DNA of 64,000 nt, taken from contig NZ_LNYT01000020.1 of NCBI RefSeq assembly GCF_001468125.1, positions 353,624-417,623 of the forward strand, given 5' to 3'. Position 1 is the first letter of the stretch, and each line of letters begins with the position of its first letter. Origin of the DNA: Legionella rubrilucens. Lineage in GTDB: Bacteria > Pseudomonadota > Gammaproteobacteria > Legionellales > Legionellaceae. Positions 14,290-23,774 of the stretch are shown here, in pieces. The notes beneath the pieces were generated by a model. That model made no database searches. It was not told the DNA's origin and saw only the letters and a list, made by a program, of their open reading frames with translations. A program made the position numbers and the translations under genes.

Positions 14290-16341
14290 ATGGTCTATGT
14301 TTTAATTAAAAATTTACCTGAACTGTTAGCCGGTAATGATCCCCGGCAGGCAATCAATGAAGCCATTGCCAAAGTAAAACCAAAACTGGTTTTTGACAAT
14401 TTTGAGGGCGCCCGCAACTACATGGATGGCGAATTGAAGTTAATGTCCCCTGATTACAGGGCAAAGTACAGTTATGGGTTTGTCGAATTAAATTTAAAGA
14501 ACAAGGACGATTTTAAGGAAATACAATCCCAGCCTGAAAACCTTCAGAAAGCCACGATGGCCTTCATTGTTAAAGACAAAAGAATGAATGCTCAGTGGCT
14601 TGACATTAAAGAGCATGAAAAACAGCAATTAATGGATATGAAGTACCAGGATCTTAAGTCAGAGGGGTTGTTGCTTAAAGAACCTTACCTGCGTGTCTTA
14701 TCCAACATGCCGGCTTCCCTGCGTTTCCTTTGTTTTATCGATTATGCACTGTTTCACCATTTTAATGAGACCTGGACGGCTTACCATGACCGGGAACCCG
14801 GATCCGTACTGGACTTGTTTAATGCCCAGGCTCAATTATGTCACCGGCTTTTTTTAGACGGCCAATCAGAGCCGCTCACCTTAAAATACATTCAGGCATT
14901 GCAATCGGCATTGAGTCAGAGTTTGTTTGCCAAGGAAGTAACGAGCCGAAGCGGCGCTCTGCGTGAAGGGCATAACTCATTTCCAATTCTTCGGGATGCC
15001 GTATCGCTCAATGGGTTGATTGAACTGTTAAAAAGAATAAGAAACGATAACAATGAAGATGGTTTTATGATTGGCGAGTTAAAACGTATTGGTGTCATGA
15101 CCCAGTTTTACGCCGCGCTGTCCAATGCGTTACGTGTATTCTATTTACAAACCAAAACGCCCTTACCGTTTACGGAATACAGCAAAGTCTTTTTGGAATT
15201 AAAAGAACGCGCTGTGAAAGACACAGTCAGGGTCATTACTCAACAGCATCCGCACGTCTCTGAATCCATGATAAGCGAAGTGATTTTATCGGAGTTGCAA
15301 ACCAACCGGATTGAGGACGAATGCCTTAATGAAGAGAAATACAAAAAGCATGGCCTGAGCCTGTTCGATTCCACGTCGTTTAGCCTGTTGCATCTGGCTT
15401 CACAGACCAAACTTAGACCGTCTCAGTCTGAGTTAAAAATGGAATTGGCGCTTGCCCGCCAACATTCTCTGGTCAATCCTGGCCGTTTGATGAAAAAATC
15501 GGATGAAGAATTAGAGGTTATAGCCAAAACCTTAATGGCTGATTTGAGCAGGCAACCGTTATCCATTTTAACGCCAGACGCTAAAACAGCAGTAACTCTG
15601 GCACAAAAAGCCATCGAGCAATATAACAAGGACATCATTCACGTAAAAACACCTGAAGAGGCCATTCGCTGTATAGTATCCCTGGTTCATGAATTGGAGC
15701 TGCTTCACCTGTTTCATGATGCCAATTGCCGTACGAATTATTTCTTGCTTAACGAGGCATTGCTCAAACTGGGCCTGAAAGCCACCATGCTTTACAACCC
15801 CAATCGTCTCGATTTATACAGTGTTGCAGAGCTTGAAGAACAGGTAAAGCAAGGCATGCATCGTTTTGATTATGTGATTGCTGAGGCCAGTGAATTGGGG
15901 AAAATGAATGCCGAATGGTTGGGAAAAAAATCCACTGCTGAATTGTATGAGAACCTGTCAGCCAAACTCAATAAAGTAATCGCTGAGTTTACGCAACGGT
16001 ATGAAACGCATCTTAAAAAACTGGAAAAAATGCTGGAGCAGTCATCTTCTGATCAACGCCTGTTTTCAATGCATATAAATAACACGCTGCTTATTCAAAT
16101 AAAGAAATTATTTGAACAATTCAAAGGCGATGGGCATTTACTGCAGTTGACTTCATCGCTTCAGGGAATGGATAAAAAAGAAATAGAACACACCTTGGGG
16201 AAAGAATTCTTAAGCGAACTGGACAGCCTGTTGGCTCTTACCCGTTTGGATACTGGTTTCTTCCAAAGATTGACCGCCTATTCTAACACTGACCTGATGG
16301 AGGCCTGCCTGCGCGGGCAAGACATCCATGGGCTGTCATAG
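14290..16341 (+). CDS. Large protein with degenerate Fic motif, effector candidate
   Basis: This is a 683-residue soluble protein. Residues 473-481 read HLFHDANCR, fitting the Fic core HxFx(D/E)xNxR with His473, Phe475, Asp477, Asn479 and Arg481 kept but both motif glycines changed (Ala, Cys). The context agrees: a helix IVSLVHELELL before it and NYFLLNEALLKLGLKATMLY after it, as in Fic folds. Fic proteins transfer AMP, phosphocholine or other phosphoryl groups to host proteins; Legionella AnkX is the known example. Residues 1-450 have no recognised domain; a Lys/Glu-rich coiled coil covers about 560-610 (NKVIAEFTQRYETHLKKLEK). No signal peptide or TM segment. The first of three large plus-strand effector-like genes. 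Activity and export are inferred. Confidence 0.6.
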   Translation: MVYVLIKNLPELLAGNDPRQAINEAIAKVKPKLVFDNFEGARNYMDGELKLMSPDYRAKYSYGFVELNLKNKDDFKEIQSQPENLQKATMAFIVKDKRMNAQWLDIKEHEKQQLMDMKYQDLKSEGLLLKEPYLRVLSNMPASLRFLCFIDYALFHHFNETWTAYHDREPGSVLDLFNAQAQLCHRLFLDGQSEPLTLKYIQALQSALSQSLFAKEVTSRSGALREGHNSFPILRDAVSLNGLIELLKRIRNDNNEDGFMIGELKRIGVMTQFYAALSNALRVFYLQTKTPLPFTEYSKVFLELKERAVKDTVRVITQQHPHVSESMISEVILSELQTNRIEDECLNEEKYKKHGLSLFDSTSFSLLHLASQTKLRPSQSELKMELALARQHSLVNPGRLMKKSDEELEVIAKTLMADLSRQPLSILTPDAKTAVTLAQKAIEQYNKDIIHVKTPEEAIRCIVSLVHELELLHLFHDANCRTNYFLLNEALLKLGLKATMLYNPNRLDLYSVAELEEQVKQGMHRFDYVIAEASELGKMNAEWLGKKSTAELYENLSAKLNKVIAEFTQRYETHLKKLEKMLEQSSSDQRLFSMHINNTLLIQIKKLFEQFKGDGHLLQLTSSLQGMDKKEIEHTLGKEFLSELDSLLALTRLDTGFFQRLTAYSNTDLMEACLRGQDIHGLS

Positions 16342-16435
16342 CTGGCCTCGTCCATTCCCACGCTCTGTCTGCTGGTGAAGGTGGTCATCCCCCGGTTGTC
16401 CTGGCTGGCTTTTGCCAACCTCACCCTTACCTGTC

Positions 16436-16455
16436 TTGCCCGCGCAGGCGGGCAA
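16436..16455. repeat. REP-like palindromic repeat
   Basis: TTGCCCGC-GCAG-GCGGGCAA is a perfect 8-bp stem with a four-base loop, about 95 bases after the Fic-like stop. It shares 18 of 20 bases with the copy at 9559. It could also act as a transcript-stabilising or terminating hairpin between this gene and the next. Confidence 0.6.
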
Positions 16456-16604
16456 TGATTGGCCCAAAGGGGCTTGATAACGTGGAAATGCAGTCCTTAC
16501 GCAAGGGCATAGGGATTTAGTGGTTGACCAAAAAAAGAGTAATTTGATCAATATTATTTCTGCATGCTACTGTTTTAATGGTTGGCCATTCAGGAGTAAT
16601 GCAG

Positions 16605-19600
16605 GTGAACGAGTACATTGCGCGCTATGAACAGCATAAATACGAAGGCTATTCGACGATTGATTCCCTTCTTTTCACCTTAAGTACCCTAAAGCAGAAC
16701 CGGGAAGACTGGATTAACCGGAATAAGCTCAAGTACTTTGGCATTGGATTGCGGTTTGATAAAAATCCTTTTTTTCAGCCCAAAGTCACACAAAAAAATA
16801 TAGCCATTATCGGTACGGTGATTGAAAAATTAAATGCGCTCAAAGTCAGCCCAGATTACCAGCACGAAGGAGAGACAGCCACAACCCGTCTTGAAATGTT
16901 CAGGATATTGGGAGAGCAGTTTGGCGAATTATCAAAAAATGGTGAAACTCAGCAATTATTTAATCACGTAATAAAAGAAGAGGGTTCGATTGATTTTTCC
17001 ATGCGGGAAAGCACGCTTATCACACCCTCTCCCGTGGATATCCTCACGGAGAACGGAGAGCCCTACGTCGATGAGCAAACGTGGGCACTTCCTTCTATTC
17101 AAGCGATGATTGAATCCAAAGGGATTCCTGTCAATTTGTTTGACCCTTCTGAAACGGATTTAACACTTGAACATGACCTTCAGGATCATGTGCAATGGGC
17201 CTACAGTCGTATTTATCAGTATGCCTATCCCTCCTCGTATGATGACACCCTCATTGCACGGTTCCATCATGGCATTCAGCATGTGACCCGGGCGGCTAAC
17301 TATGCGCGCGTATTTGCTAATTTGTACCGGAAATACGGTGATGAGGAAGCACAGCATTTAACCGAAAATGACATCAAACTCATTCAAATTGCTCTGTTAT
17401 TTCATGATTCGGCGCGCGAAGGGGATAACGAGGATTTATGGGATCACGAAAGTGCCATTCTGTTGTATTGGTATCTGACTCGCATTTTGCATGTGGACAG
17501 CCAGACGGCAAAATGGGTTGCAGAAGCTACTGCCAATAAGGATCCCAGTCCTGAGAAAGGCTATTTTGAGCTCAACGAAGACGAAGACGGGCAACTCTCC
17601 TGGCAGTTTTCCCAATTTGAAGAGGGATTTTTCCCCCCAAAAAACATTTATCAAAAAATAATTCATGATTGCGATTGCCTGGATATTATCAGGGCGAGAA
17701 ACCAATACGATGCCAACTACCTTGATTTTTATAAGGATATCGCCAGCCAGAATGAGCTGGCTTTGGAAGAAATGGCTGAACTCATTATTGAAGCCAGGGG
17801 TCTTATTCATCACCAGGGCGATTCCTACATCACCAAAGACGAGGCACGTAAGCTGGAGTATGAACATGAGGAGGTTCATGCTCGAATCCAGACCGACATG
17901 CAATCCGGTGCTTACCCTATCCTCCAGGCTTTGCACGAACGATTATTATCCGTCGAAGAATTACAAACCCTAACCCTGGTTGATCTCACGCCTTTTGATG
18001 ACACAGCGCCGATGACTGGAAAAAACCTGGCGGCGGCGCTCAGAGAAGGGCGGATTCTGGCTCGCGGCATTACAACGCCGAGCGCTTTGCCTAAACCCAA
18101 AGCCAATAAACCGATTCTGCCTGACGAAACCCTGGCTGAAAAAGAAATAAGGAAATCAATGCGAGCTGAGGGAATTAACACAAAAAGCAGAAAAGAGCCT
18201 CCAAACCCAAAAGACAAAAACCCCCTGCGCTCCACGTCCATTCTTGGGTACGGGAGCGGTGTTTATCCCGCGGCGGGCCTGTTAATTTTTAACCCCAATT
18301 TGAAACAGGTCCGGCGCGTTTCAACCGAAGATTTTGACAGTGGCCGAGGCCAGAAAGCACATTTGGCCCATTTGCAGGAGAAAGAATACAGCGAATCCCG
18401 AGAAATGCTGGGGCAGGAATTAACCGATCTTCATCACAAAATGAAATTGGGCTTATTTGGCAAAAAAAACCAGCAAGGTTCAAATTACGTTGAAATTTTA
18501 TATGACATCGACCGGTATGACGCCATTTTCTATACCAACGATCCAACCATAGGCAATTCCATTGCTTATGACGATTTTAATCCTGCACACCGGTTCTCCC
18601 CATTATTGCAGGCTGTTTATTTACAGAAACAATACGAAAGGCAATACGAAGCCACACGGGCGGCCTATCGCGAACGCTACGGTGAAGAAGGTGAGGCATT
18701 GTTCCTCCAACGATTTGGCTCTGACCCACGGTTGCCCATTCATGAATATTCCGGCTTAAACAATAGCCTGGTTCCTTGTGATGCGGCGTTATTGACAAAG
18801 GAAAACATTGTGCACATGTGGGTGGACATGTGCTCTGATTTCATGAGGGATAGCCTGCTCCATTTGGATGAGGACACGAGCTATTATGTTCATGATTCAT
18901 TTTTCTATTCGTTAAACGTCGAGGACATCAAGGTGTGCAGTATGTACAAGATCAAGGTAAACACCCTCGCACAAAAAAATCAACCGGCTGATTTAAGTTA
19001 CGATGAGCCTCTAAGAAAACAGGTGTCGGATGCCATTGAAAAGGCTAGAGAGAACATAGTCGCTGAATACGAACACAGCCTGTTAGAAAAACTGGCGAAC
19101 AATCAAGAGTCTGCTTTATCCACAACAGGCTTTTTAGTGCTCCAATACAGCCCGCACCTCAGGGAACAGGCTGCCGATAAAATCAAAGCGGATCTGCTTG
19201 ACTTTGTTCATTCAGGAGAGTTGGATGCCTGCCAACTGGCCAGCATAAGCCTGCCTGATGTACCGATTTCGACCCTGGATATCCCTCACTGCAATGCAAA
19301 AGCAAGGAATGCCTTTTGTAAAAGTAAGCTGATAAAAGCCTTTATTTTGTGTCAACAATCAGGATTAGACAATGAAGCTCAACTGATTCGCAATAAACTG
19401 GGTGAGTGGGCCAAACAACTTCTGGAGGATAATGATTTAAGCAAATCAGGACTGAATGAACGGCTCAAGTTACGGCAGCTGATGATGTTAATGGACCCTG
19501 AAAACCCGTTATTACCGGCGGTAAATGCCAGCGTGAAAGAGATAATTGGCCAATTAACAACCCATTATGCGAGTAACAAATCCTATTTGCAATCCAGTTA

Positions 19601-20408
19601 TCAGCTGATAAAAACCCTGGATGGGGCGGGCTTTCCCAGGTCCCAGTATCAGGACGAGTTTCGTGTTGTTTTTGATAAAATGAGTGAAGCCCTCCCGGCG
19701 TTGCGTCCGTCGGACTGGCTTTATTACGCCAAGGTAATCAAGTTATTAAAGGAAGAACCACATCCCGTGATTAACCGCTGGCTCGCCGAGTATGAAGACA
19801 AGATTTACAATGCAGAGGACCTGCTGGGCACTTTTAAAAACTTGAATTTCACGTTGAGCGACGAGAACCTGGAGTTGTTCAACCTGCTGGTGCAGAAACT
19901 TCATTTCAACGCAGAGCCCAGGCGGTATGTGCAACTTCCCTATTGGTTTAGGGTAATTAAACGATTGGAAGCTTTGACTGAGAATCACCAGTTTTCAGAA
20001 TCCCAATTAAAAATCTTGAATGACCGATTGGGTGAAATCGCAGCAACACTGATTGAGGAGGGGCAACAGATGTCGCCTTTTTATTCCTACTATTCAAAAG
20101 AGCAGAAAGGCTATCTTCAATTAATTTCTTATGCGAAAGAAATAAACACCATTCTTAAAGCCAATTCGTTACCAGTTCCCGATTCCTTGATTAACGAATT
20201 CCACGCCGCATGCAATGCGCTCGATCAATTCGATTTAAACCAAATCCAATTCGCTAAAGCCGAAATTTATCTGGTCAAAGCGGTTCACAGCCAATTGCCA
20301 GGGCAAGAAGAAAGGGCGCACGTGCTGGAAAAGATGACTGATTTTATGAATACCAAAGCGCAAGCCGAAAAAGAGGCGCCTGGTGCCCGTACAGCGTCAG
20401 GTCTTTAG
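16605..20408 (+). CDS. SidE-type phosphodiesterase-domain protein, effector candidate
   Basis: This protein of about 1,267 residues starts at GTG 16605, eight bases behind AGGAG; in-frame ATGs at 16578 and 16599 are alternatives. Residues about 200-420 resemble the SidE phosphodiesterase (PDE) domain, which in SidE ligates or, in DupA/DupB, removes phosphoribosyl-linked ubiquitin. Seen are RFHHGIQHVTRAA, then LFHDSAREGDNEDLWDHESA, and IHDCDCLDIIRARNQYD, an HD-like set of His, Asp and Glu residues. After a Pro/Lys-rich linker (about 480-545) comes a second region of about 270 residues (ILGYGSGVYPAAGLLIFNPN, EILYDIDRYDAIFYTNDP) with no name I can give, then a long helical C-terminus. The mono-ADP-ribosyltransferase triad of full SidE was not found, so it may be a hydrolase or a PDE alone. 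No TM segment. Confidence 0.65.
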   Translation: MNEYIARYEQHKYEGYSTIDSLLFTLSTLKQNREDWINRNKLKYFGIGLRFDKNPFFQPKVTQKNIAIIGTVIEKLNALKVSPDYQHEGETATTRLEMFRILGEQFGELSKNGETQQLFNHVIKEEGSIDFSMRESTLITPSPVDILTENGEPYVDEQTWALPSIQAMIESKGIPVNLFDPSETDLTLEHDLQDHVQWAYSRIYQYAYPSSYDDTLIARFHHGIQHVTRAANYARVFANLYRKYGDEEAQHLTENDIKLIQIALLFHDSAREGDNEDLWDHESAILLYWYLTRILHVDSQTAKWVAEATANKDPSPEKGYFELNEDEDGQLSWQFSQFEEGFFPPKNIYQKIIHDCDCLDIIRARNQYDANYLDFYKDIASQNELALEEMAELIIEARGLIHHQGDSYITKDEARKLEYEHEEVHARIQTDMQSGAYPILQALHERLLSVEELQTLTLVDLTPFDDTAPMTGKNLAAALREGRILARGITTPSALPKPKANKPILPDETLAEKEIRKSMRAEGINTKSRKEPPNPKDKNPLRSTSILGYGSGVYPAAGLLIFNPNLKQVRRVSTEDFDSGRGQKAHLAHLQEKEYSESREMLGQELTDLHHKMKLGLFGKKNQQGSNYVEILYDIDRYDAIFYTNDPTIGNSIAYDDFNPAHRFSPLLQAVYLQKQYERQYEATRAAYRERYGEEGEALFLQRFGSDPRLPIHEYSGLNNSLVPCDAALLTKENIVHMWVDMCSDFMRDSLLHLDEDTSYYVHDSFFYSLNVEDIKVCSMYKIKVNTLAQKNQPADLSYDEPLRKQVSDAIEKARENIVAEYEHSLLEKLANNQESALSTTGFLVLQYSPHLREQAADKIKADLLDFVHSGELDACQLASISLPDVPISTLDIPHCNAKARNAFCKSKLIKAFILCQQSGLDNEAQLIRNKLGEWAKQLLEDNDLSKSGLNERLKLRQLMMLMDPENPLLPAVNASVKEIIGQLTTHYASNKSYLQSSYQLIKTLDGAGFPRSQYQDEFRVVFDKMSEALPALRPSDWLYYAKVIKLLKEEPHPVINRWLAEYEDKIYNAEDLLGTFKNLNFTLSDENLELFNLLVQKLHFNAEPRRYVQLPYWFRVIKRLEALTENHQFSESQLKILNDRLGEIAATLIEEGQQMSPFYSYYSKEQKGYLQLISYAKEINTILKANSLPVPDSLINEFHAACNALDQFDLNQIQFAKAEIYLVKAVHSQLPGQEERAHVLEKMTDFMNTKAQAEKEAPGARTASGL

Positions 20409-20502
20409 AATACTACCGGCAAGGCACTGGATACAGCGTCTGATTAAGAGGGATGTTAAATTGTACAAAAAATGCCATTTGGTTTAATTATTTGCACTTT
20501 TT

Positions 20503-20511
20503 TGCTACAAT
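20503..20511 (+). promoter_or_regulatory. Extended -10 element upstream of kinase-like gene
   Basis: TGCTACAAT is an extended -10 (TGn plus TACAAT) 30 bases before the ATG at 20541. No good -35 is present at the right spacing, which fits an extended -10 promoter. Confidence 0.35.
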
Positions 20512-20540
20512 TTTAACAGGTTTACTTGCAGTAGAGTATT

Positions 20541-21785
20541 ATGCCTCTGTCAGCGAAAGACATAGCCTCCGGAGTCGATATAACTTCTCATTACCTGGGA
20601 AGTGAGGATAAGTCGTTTAAGATTTTTCGTTACGATAAAAACGTTTATGCAGTTCGTTATAAGGACACGGACGCGGTTGATTTTGTTCACCTCTGGGGTA
20701 GCCAGAAAGGGGAGACGCACAGTAAAACTAAACTCCTGGGTGCGGGGAATTTTGGTAGGGTATTTAAGAAAACAGACACGAAAGCGTTTAAAGAATTAGA
20801 GGATAAACGCTACAACGGGAAGGAAATTCAAAAAAACCTGACTATCCTCGAGCATAAATTTTTGCTGAAGGAACAGGGCATTGAAGAGTATTTTGTCTTA
20901 GGCCTCTGGAACATTAAAGACAAAAACCACGTGGTTTTTAATATGCCGCAGCTATTAAGCAAGAATTTACCGAGAGACATCGCACCAGCACAATATGAGA
21001 AGTTTGTTGTTCTTGGTCTCAAAAAATTAAACGAGCTGGGTTATCATCATCCTGATTTGGCCGATCACAATTGGCATACCAGCCCGCAAAACCTGTTCTC
21101 CACAGCGGAGGGCATTAAGGCCATTGATTTGGATGAAGGATTTCGTCCTAATGATTACAGTGAAGAAAAGAAAGTGTATGGAAGAGATCAATGGTTATAT
21201 GTTTATAACTATGTTCATAATCATTACTTTCCTTCTGAAAACACAGCATGGCGCCAGGAAGTTGAAAATTGGTACAAAAAACACCAGGGCGAGGCACTGT
21301 CTAATCATCCTCAAGCACTGCTAATGCTCCATCATCAGGGAAAGATTGCGCTACCTGACAGCATCGCCCATGAACTTCATCTTAAAAATTCGACCAGGGC
21401 AGTAGAGGAATACCGTTCTGGCAGCAGAAAAAACAGGCTCCATTTTTTCCATGAAGTCAGTGTGAACGATGCTTCTCATGATCGCTTTAAAAATCAATAC
21501 AAGGGTATAAAGGGCGATGCCTTGAAAAGAGCTATTCTTAACGGACTTAAAGATGAACTGGCTGAGGCCGAGACAGAAGAGGCGCTTTTAGACATTATAA
21601 CCCGCTTCTTAAAATCGCCCGAAATGGCCATTCTGGATAAGGCACAAGGCAAATTGACGCACAGCTTTAACCTTAAAACGGATTCCCATAAAGCCGCGGA
21701 GAAACTTTTTGAGGCAGCAAAGAAAAGAATTAATGATGCTGCTTCAGAAAAAGCAGCGGACAGTCCACTGGTGGGTAAACTTTAA
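20541..21785 (+). CDS. Atypical protein kinase, effector candidate
   Basis: This 414-residue soluble protein has a kinase core: glycine loop LLGAGNFGRVFKK (residues 65-77), putative ATP-binding Lys84 in KAFKEL, hinge region VVFNMPQLL, catalytic loop HPDLADHNW with Asp172 and Asn177 (HRDxxxxN equivalent), and IDLDEGF where Asp196 or Asp198 stands for the DFG Asp. All residues for phosphotransfer are present, although HRD and DFG are altered. Residues 250-414 are helical and end in Ala/Lys-rich sequence. Legionella exports several divergent LegK-type kinases; membership in that group is inferred. Substrate unknown. An extended -10 promoter lies upstream, so it is probably transcribed apart from the SidE-like gene 132 bases away. 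Confidence 0.65.
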   Translation: MPLSAKDIASGVDITSHYLGSEDKSFKIFRYDKNVYAVRYKDTDAVDFVHLWGSQKGETHSKTKLLGAGNFGRVFKKTDTKAFKELEDKRYNGKEIQKNLTILEHKFLLKEQGIEEYFVLGLWNIKDKNHVVFNMPQLLSKNLPRDIAPAQYEKFVVLGLKKLNELGYHHPDLADHNWHTSPQNLFSTAEGIKAIDLDEGFRPNDYSEEKKVYGRDQWLYVYNYVHNHYFPSENTAWRQEVENWYKKHQGEALSNHPQALLMLHHQGKIALPDSIAHELHLKNSTRAVEEYRSGSRKNRLHFFHEVSVNDASHDRFKNQYKGIKGDALKRAILNGLKDELAEAETEEALLDIITRFLKSPEMAILDKAQGKLTHSFNLKTDSHKAAEKLFEAAKKRINDAASEKAADSPLVGKL

Positions 21786-22065
21786 AACAGTTCGTCGAGG
21801 AGATCATCCGGTTTCAATTGCTGCAACTCAATCACTGGCAATCCCTGGCAGGGACATCCATCTTTGGCAATCGTCCCGTTGCTCCAACCGGTTGCTGCAA
21901 AGATACAGATTAAACACCGTATTCCCAACAATTGAGAAAGGTTATTTTAAAGATTGCAGGCTGAATCTTAAGGTTTAGATCAATTTAAATTGACAATGGA
22001 TAAGACGCTTCTTAAAGTTAAACGCTTAAACGCACGGTTTAAGTCAACCTCAAGCGGAATAGTGT

Positions 22066-23223
22066 ATGACTAATGTATGGACAGGCATAGTCTTCCCGAT
22101 TACCTACCTTTACCTGGTAAGGATTATGGGAGTGCTTTTGTTTACGCCTATTTTTTCTGCTTCGATTGAACACATTCCCCACGCCACGCCCTTTTTAGTG
22201 GGTGTTGCGATAGGAATATTCGGCTTAACACAAGCCCTCCTTCAAATCCCTTTTGGCCTGTGGTCGGATAAATTTGGCAGGAAAAAATTAATCAACATCG
22301 GTTTGTGCAGTTACCTGCTGGGGAGTGTGCTGGGTATCATGGCAGGATCCATCTACACGCTGATCCTTGCACGCATAGTTCAGGGGTTGGGAGCGATATC
22401 GGCTGTTTTAAGTGCTTTAATGGTGGATTTGACTCCTGAATCCGTGCGATTGAAAGCGTTTGTTTTCATCGGCATCATGATTGCTATCCTTTTCATGGTG
22501 TGTATGGTTATCTCCCCAGTCCTTGTGGATTATTTCGGTTTGCCGGTTTTATTTTACATTCTGGCAGGGTTTTCATTGACCGGGTTGATGATTAGTCAGT
22601 ATGTCATACCCAATCCGGGTAGAAATCTCACGCCGAGTATTGAGCGCACCTCGATAAAGGGCTTGCTTAAAGATAAAAAATTAGTGGTTCTAAACCACAG
22701 TATTCTGATTCAGCACTTGCTGGTGTGCTCGACGTTTTATGCAGTTCCTATTGTATTAAAACAATTAGTTCAACGGGGCGAGCTAAGCAGTGCGCTTTAT
22801 ATTTATGCGCCGTCGCTAAGCCTGAGCTTTGTTTTGATCGTACCCCTTATCCGACTTTCTGAAAAATACCGATTGGCTAAACCGCTTTTTCTCTTAAGCA
22901 TTGCCACTTACAGTGTCATCCAGTTCAGCATGGGCTTTAAGCCGGGTATTTTCACCCTCATTTTTCTGTTTACTTTGTATTTTACAGCCTTTAATTTTAT
23001 TGAAGGCAATTTATACGCGTTCATTTCGAACCATTGCTCACCCGCCACCCGTGGAACAGTGCTTGGATTATTTACCACCTATCAGTTTTTTGGCTTTTTC
23101 CTTGGCGGGGTATGTGCCGGGGTAATTGATCAGTTTTTTTCGCTGCATACTCTCTTCATTGTTAACGGTCTGGTCACGATGGTGTGGTTTTTTTATTCTT
23201 TCCGTCTGGTTAAGCAGGAATAA
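22066..23223 (+). CDS. Major facilitator superfamily transporter
   Basis: This 385-residue inner-membrane protein has about 12 hydrophobic segments. The MFS signature between TM2 and TM3 is present (GLWSDKFGRKKLINIG, a G-x-x-(S)DxxGRRK form), as is LARIVQGLGAISAVLSALMVDLTP in TM4-5, a drug:H+ antiporter-like stretch. It most resembles Bcr/CflA-type efflux transporters. Substrate cannot be told. It is followed after 34 bases by the TspO-like gene, probably one transcript. Confidence 0.85.
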   Translation: MTNVWTGIVFPITYLYLVRIMGVLLFTPIFSASIEHIPHATPFLVGVAIGIFGLTQALLQIPFGLWSDKFGRKKLINIGLCSYLLGSVLGIMAGSIYTLILARIVQGLGAISAVLSALMVDLTPESVRLKAFVFIGIMIAILFMVCMVISPVLVDYFGLPVLFYILAGFSLTGLMISQYVIPNPGRNLTPSIERTSIKGLLKDKKLVVLNHSILIQHLLVCSTFYAVPIVLKQLVQRGELSSALYIYAPSLSLSFVLIVPLIRLSEKYRLAKPLFLLSIATYSVIQFSMGFKPGIFTLIFLFTLYFTAFNFIEGNLYAFISNHCSPATRGTVLGLFTTYQFFGFFLGGVCAGVIDQFFSLHTLFIVNGLVTMVWFFYSFRLVKQE

Positions 23224-23257
23224 ACCGGTGGATTGTAAACCTTTACAGGAGAAACAG

Positions 23258-23731
23258 TTGAACATTAAAAAGGGGATCGAACTCCTTCTCTGGGTTATTG
23301 TCCTTCAAGGCGTCGGGTTTCTTTTTGGTCTGTTAACCAAAGCCAATATCTTCCCCTGGTATGAGCATCTGAATAAGTCCAGTTTAACGCCTCCGCCCTG
23401 GGTATTTTCAACAGTCTGGAGCCTGTTGTACCTGCTGCTTGCTTACGTCGGATGGGTCTTGTGGACGAATAGAAAAGAGCCGCGTGTCAGGCCGTTATTT
23501 TACCTTTACCTGTTACAACTGGTCATGAATTGGAGTTGGACGCCTTTCTTCTTCCAGCGGCATTGGACAGGGTTTAGTCTGCTGTGGATTATTCTCATTG
23601 CCAGTCTGACGGGGATAATGATTTATCGTCTGTATCCTGAAAAAAGAACCCTTGCTGTCTTGTTAATGCCTTATCTGGTCTGGCTCGTGTTTGCCGCTTA
23701 CCTCAATGGCGTTATCTGGCTGTGGAATTAG
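23258..23731 (+). CDS. tspO: TspO/MBR family membrane protein
   Basis: This 157-residue protein has five TM segments. The start is TTG 23258, seven bases behind AGGAG; longer in-frame starts lie inside the MFS gene and are rejected. Family hallmarks: SSLTPPPWVFSTVWSLLYLLLAYVGW in the first loop and TM2, and the NWSWTPFFF motif of TM3. TspO proteins bind porphyrins and other hydrophobic ligands and take part in tetrapyrrole or stress control. Length is normal. It is probably cotranscribed with the upstream MFS transporter. Confidence 0.85.
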   Translation: MNIKKGIELLLWVIVLQGVGFLFGLLTKANIFPWYEHLNKSSLTPPPWVFSTVWSLLYLLLAYVGWVLWTNRKEPRVRPLFYLYLLQLVMNWSWTPFFFQRHWTGFSLLWIILIASLTGIMIYRLYPEKRTLAVLLMPYLVWLVFAAYLNGVIWLWN

Positions 23732-23774
23732 CGGAAAAGGCATTTTCAGATAGCCTTGCAGGCGCCGCTGGATT

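Noticed and set aside
18231-18239. Ser-Thr-Ser in the SidE-like protein as a possible ADP-ribosyltransferase STS motif
   Set aside because: No upstream Arg in a suitable strand and no E-x-E downstream could be assigned, so an ART domain is not supported.
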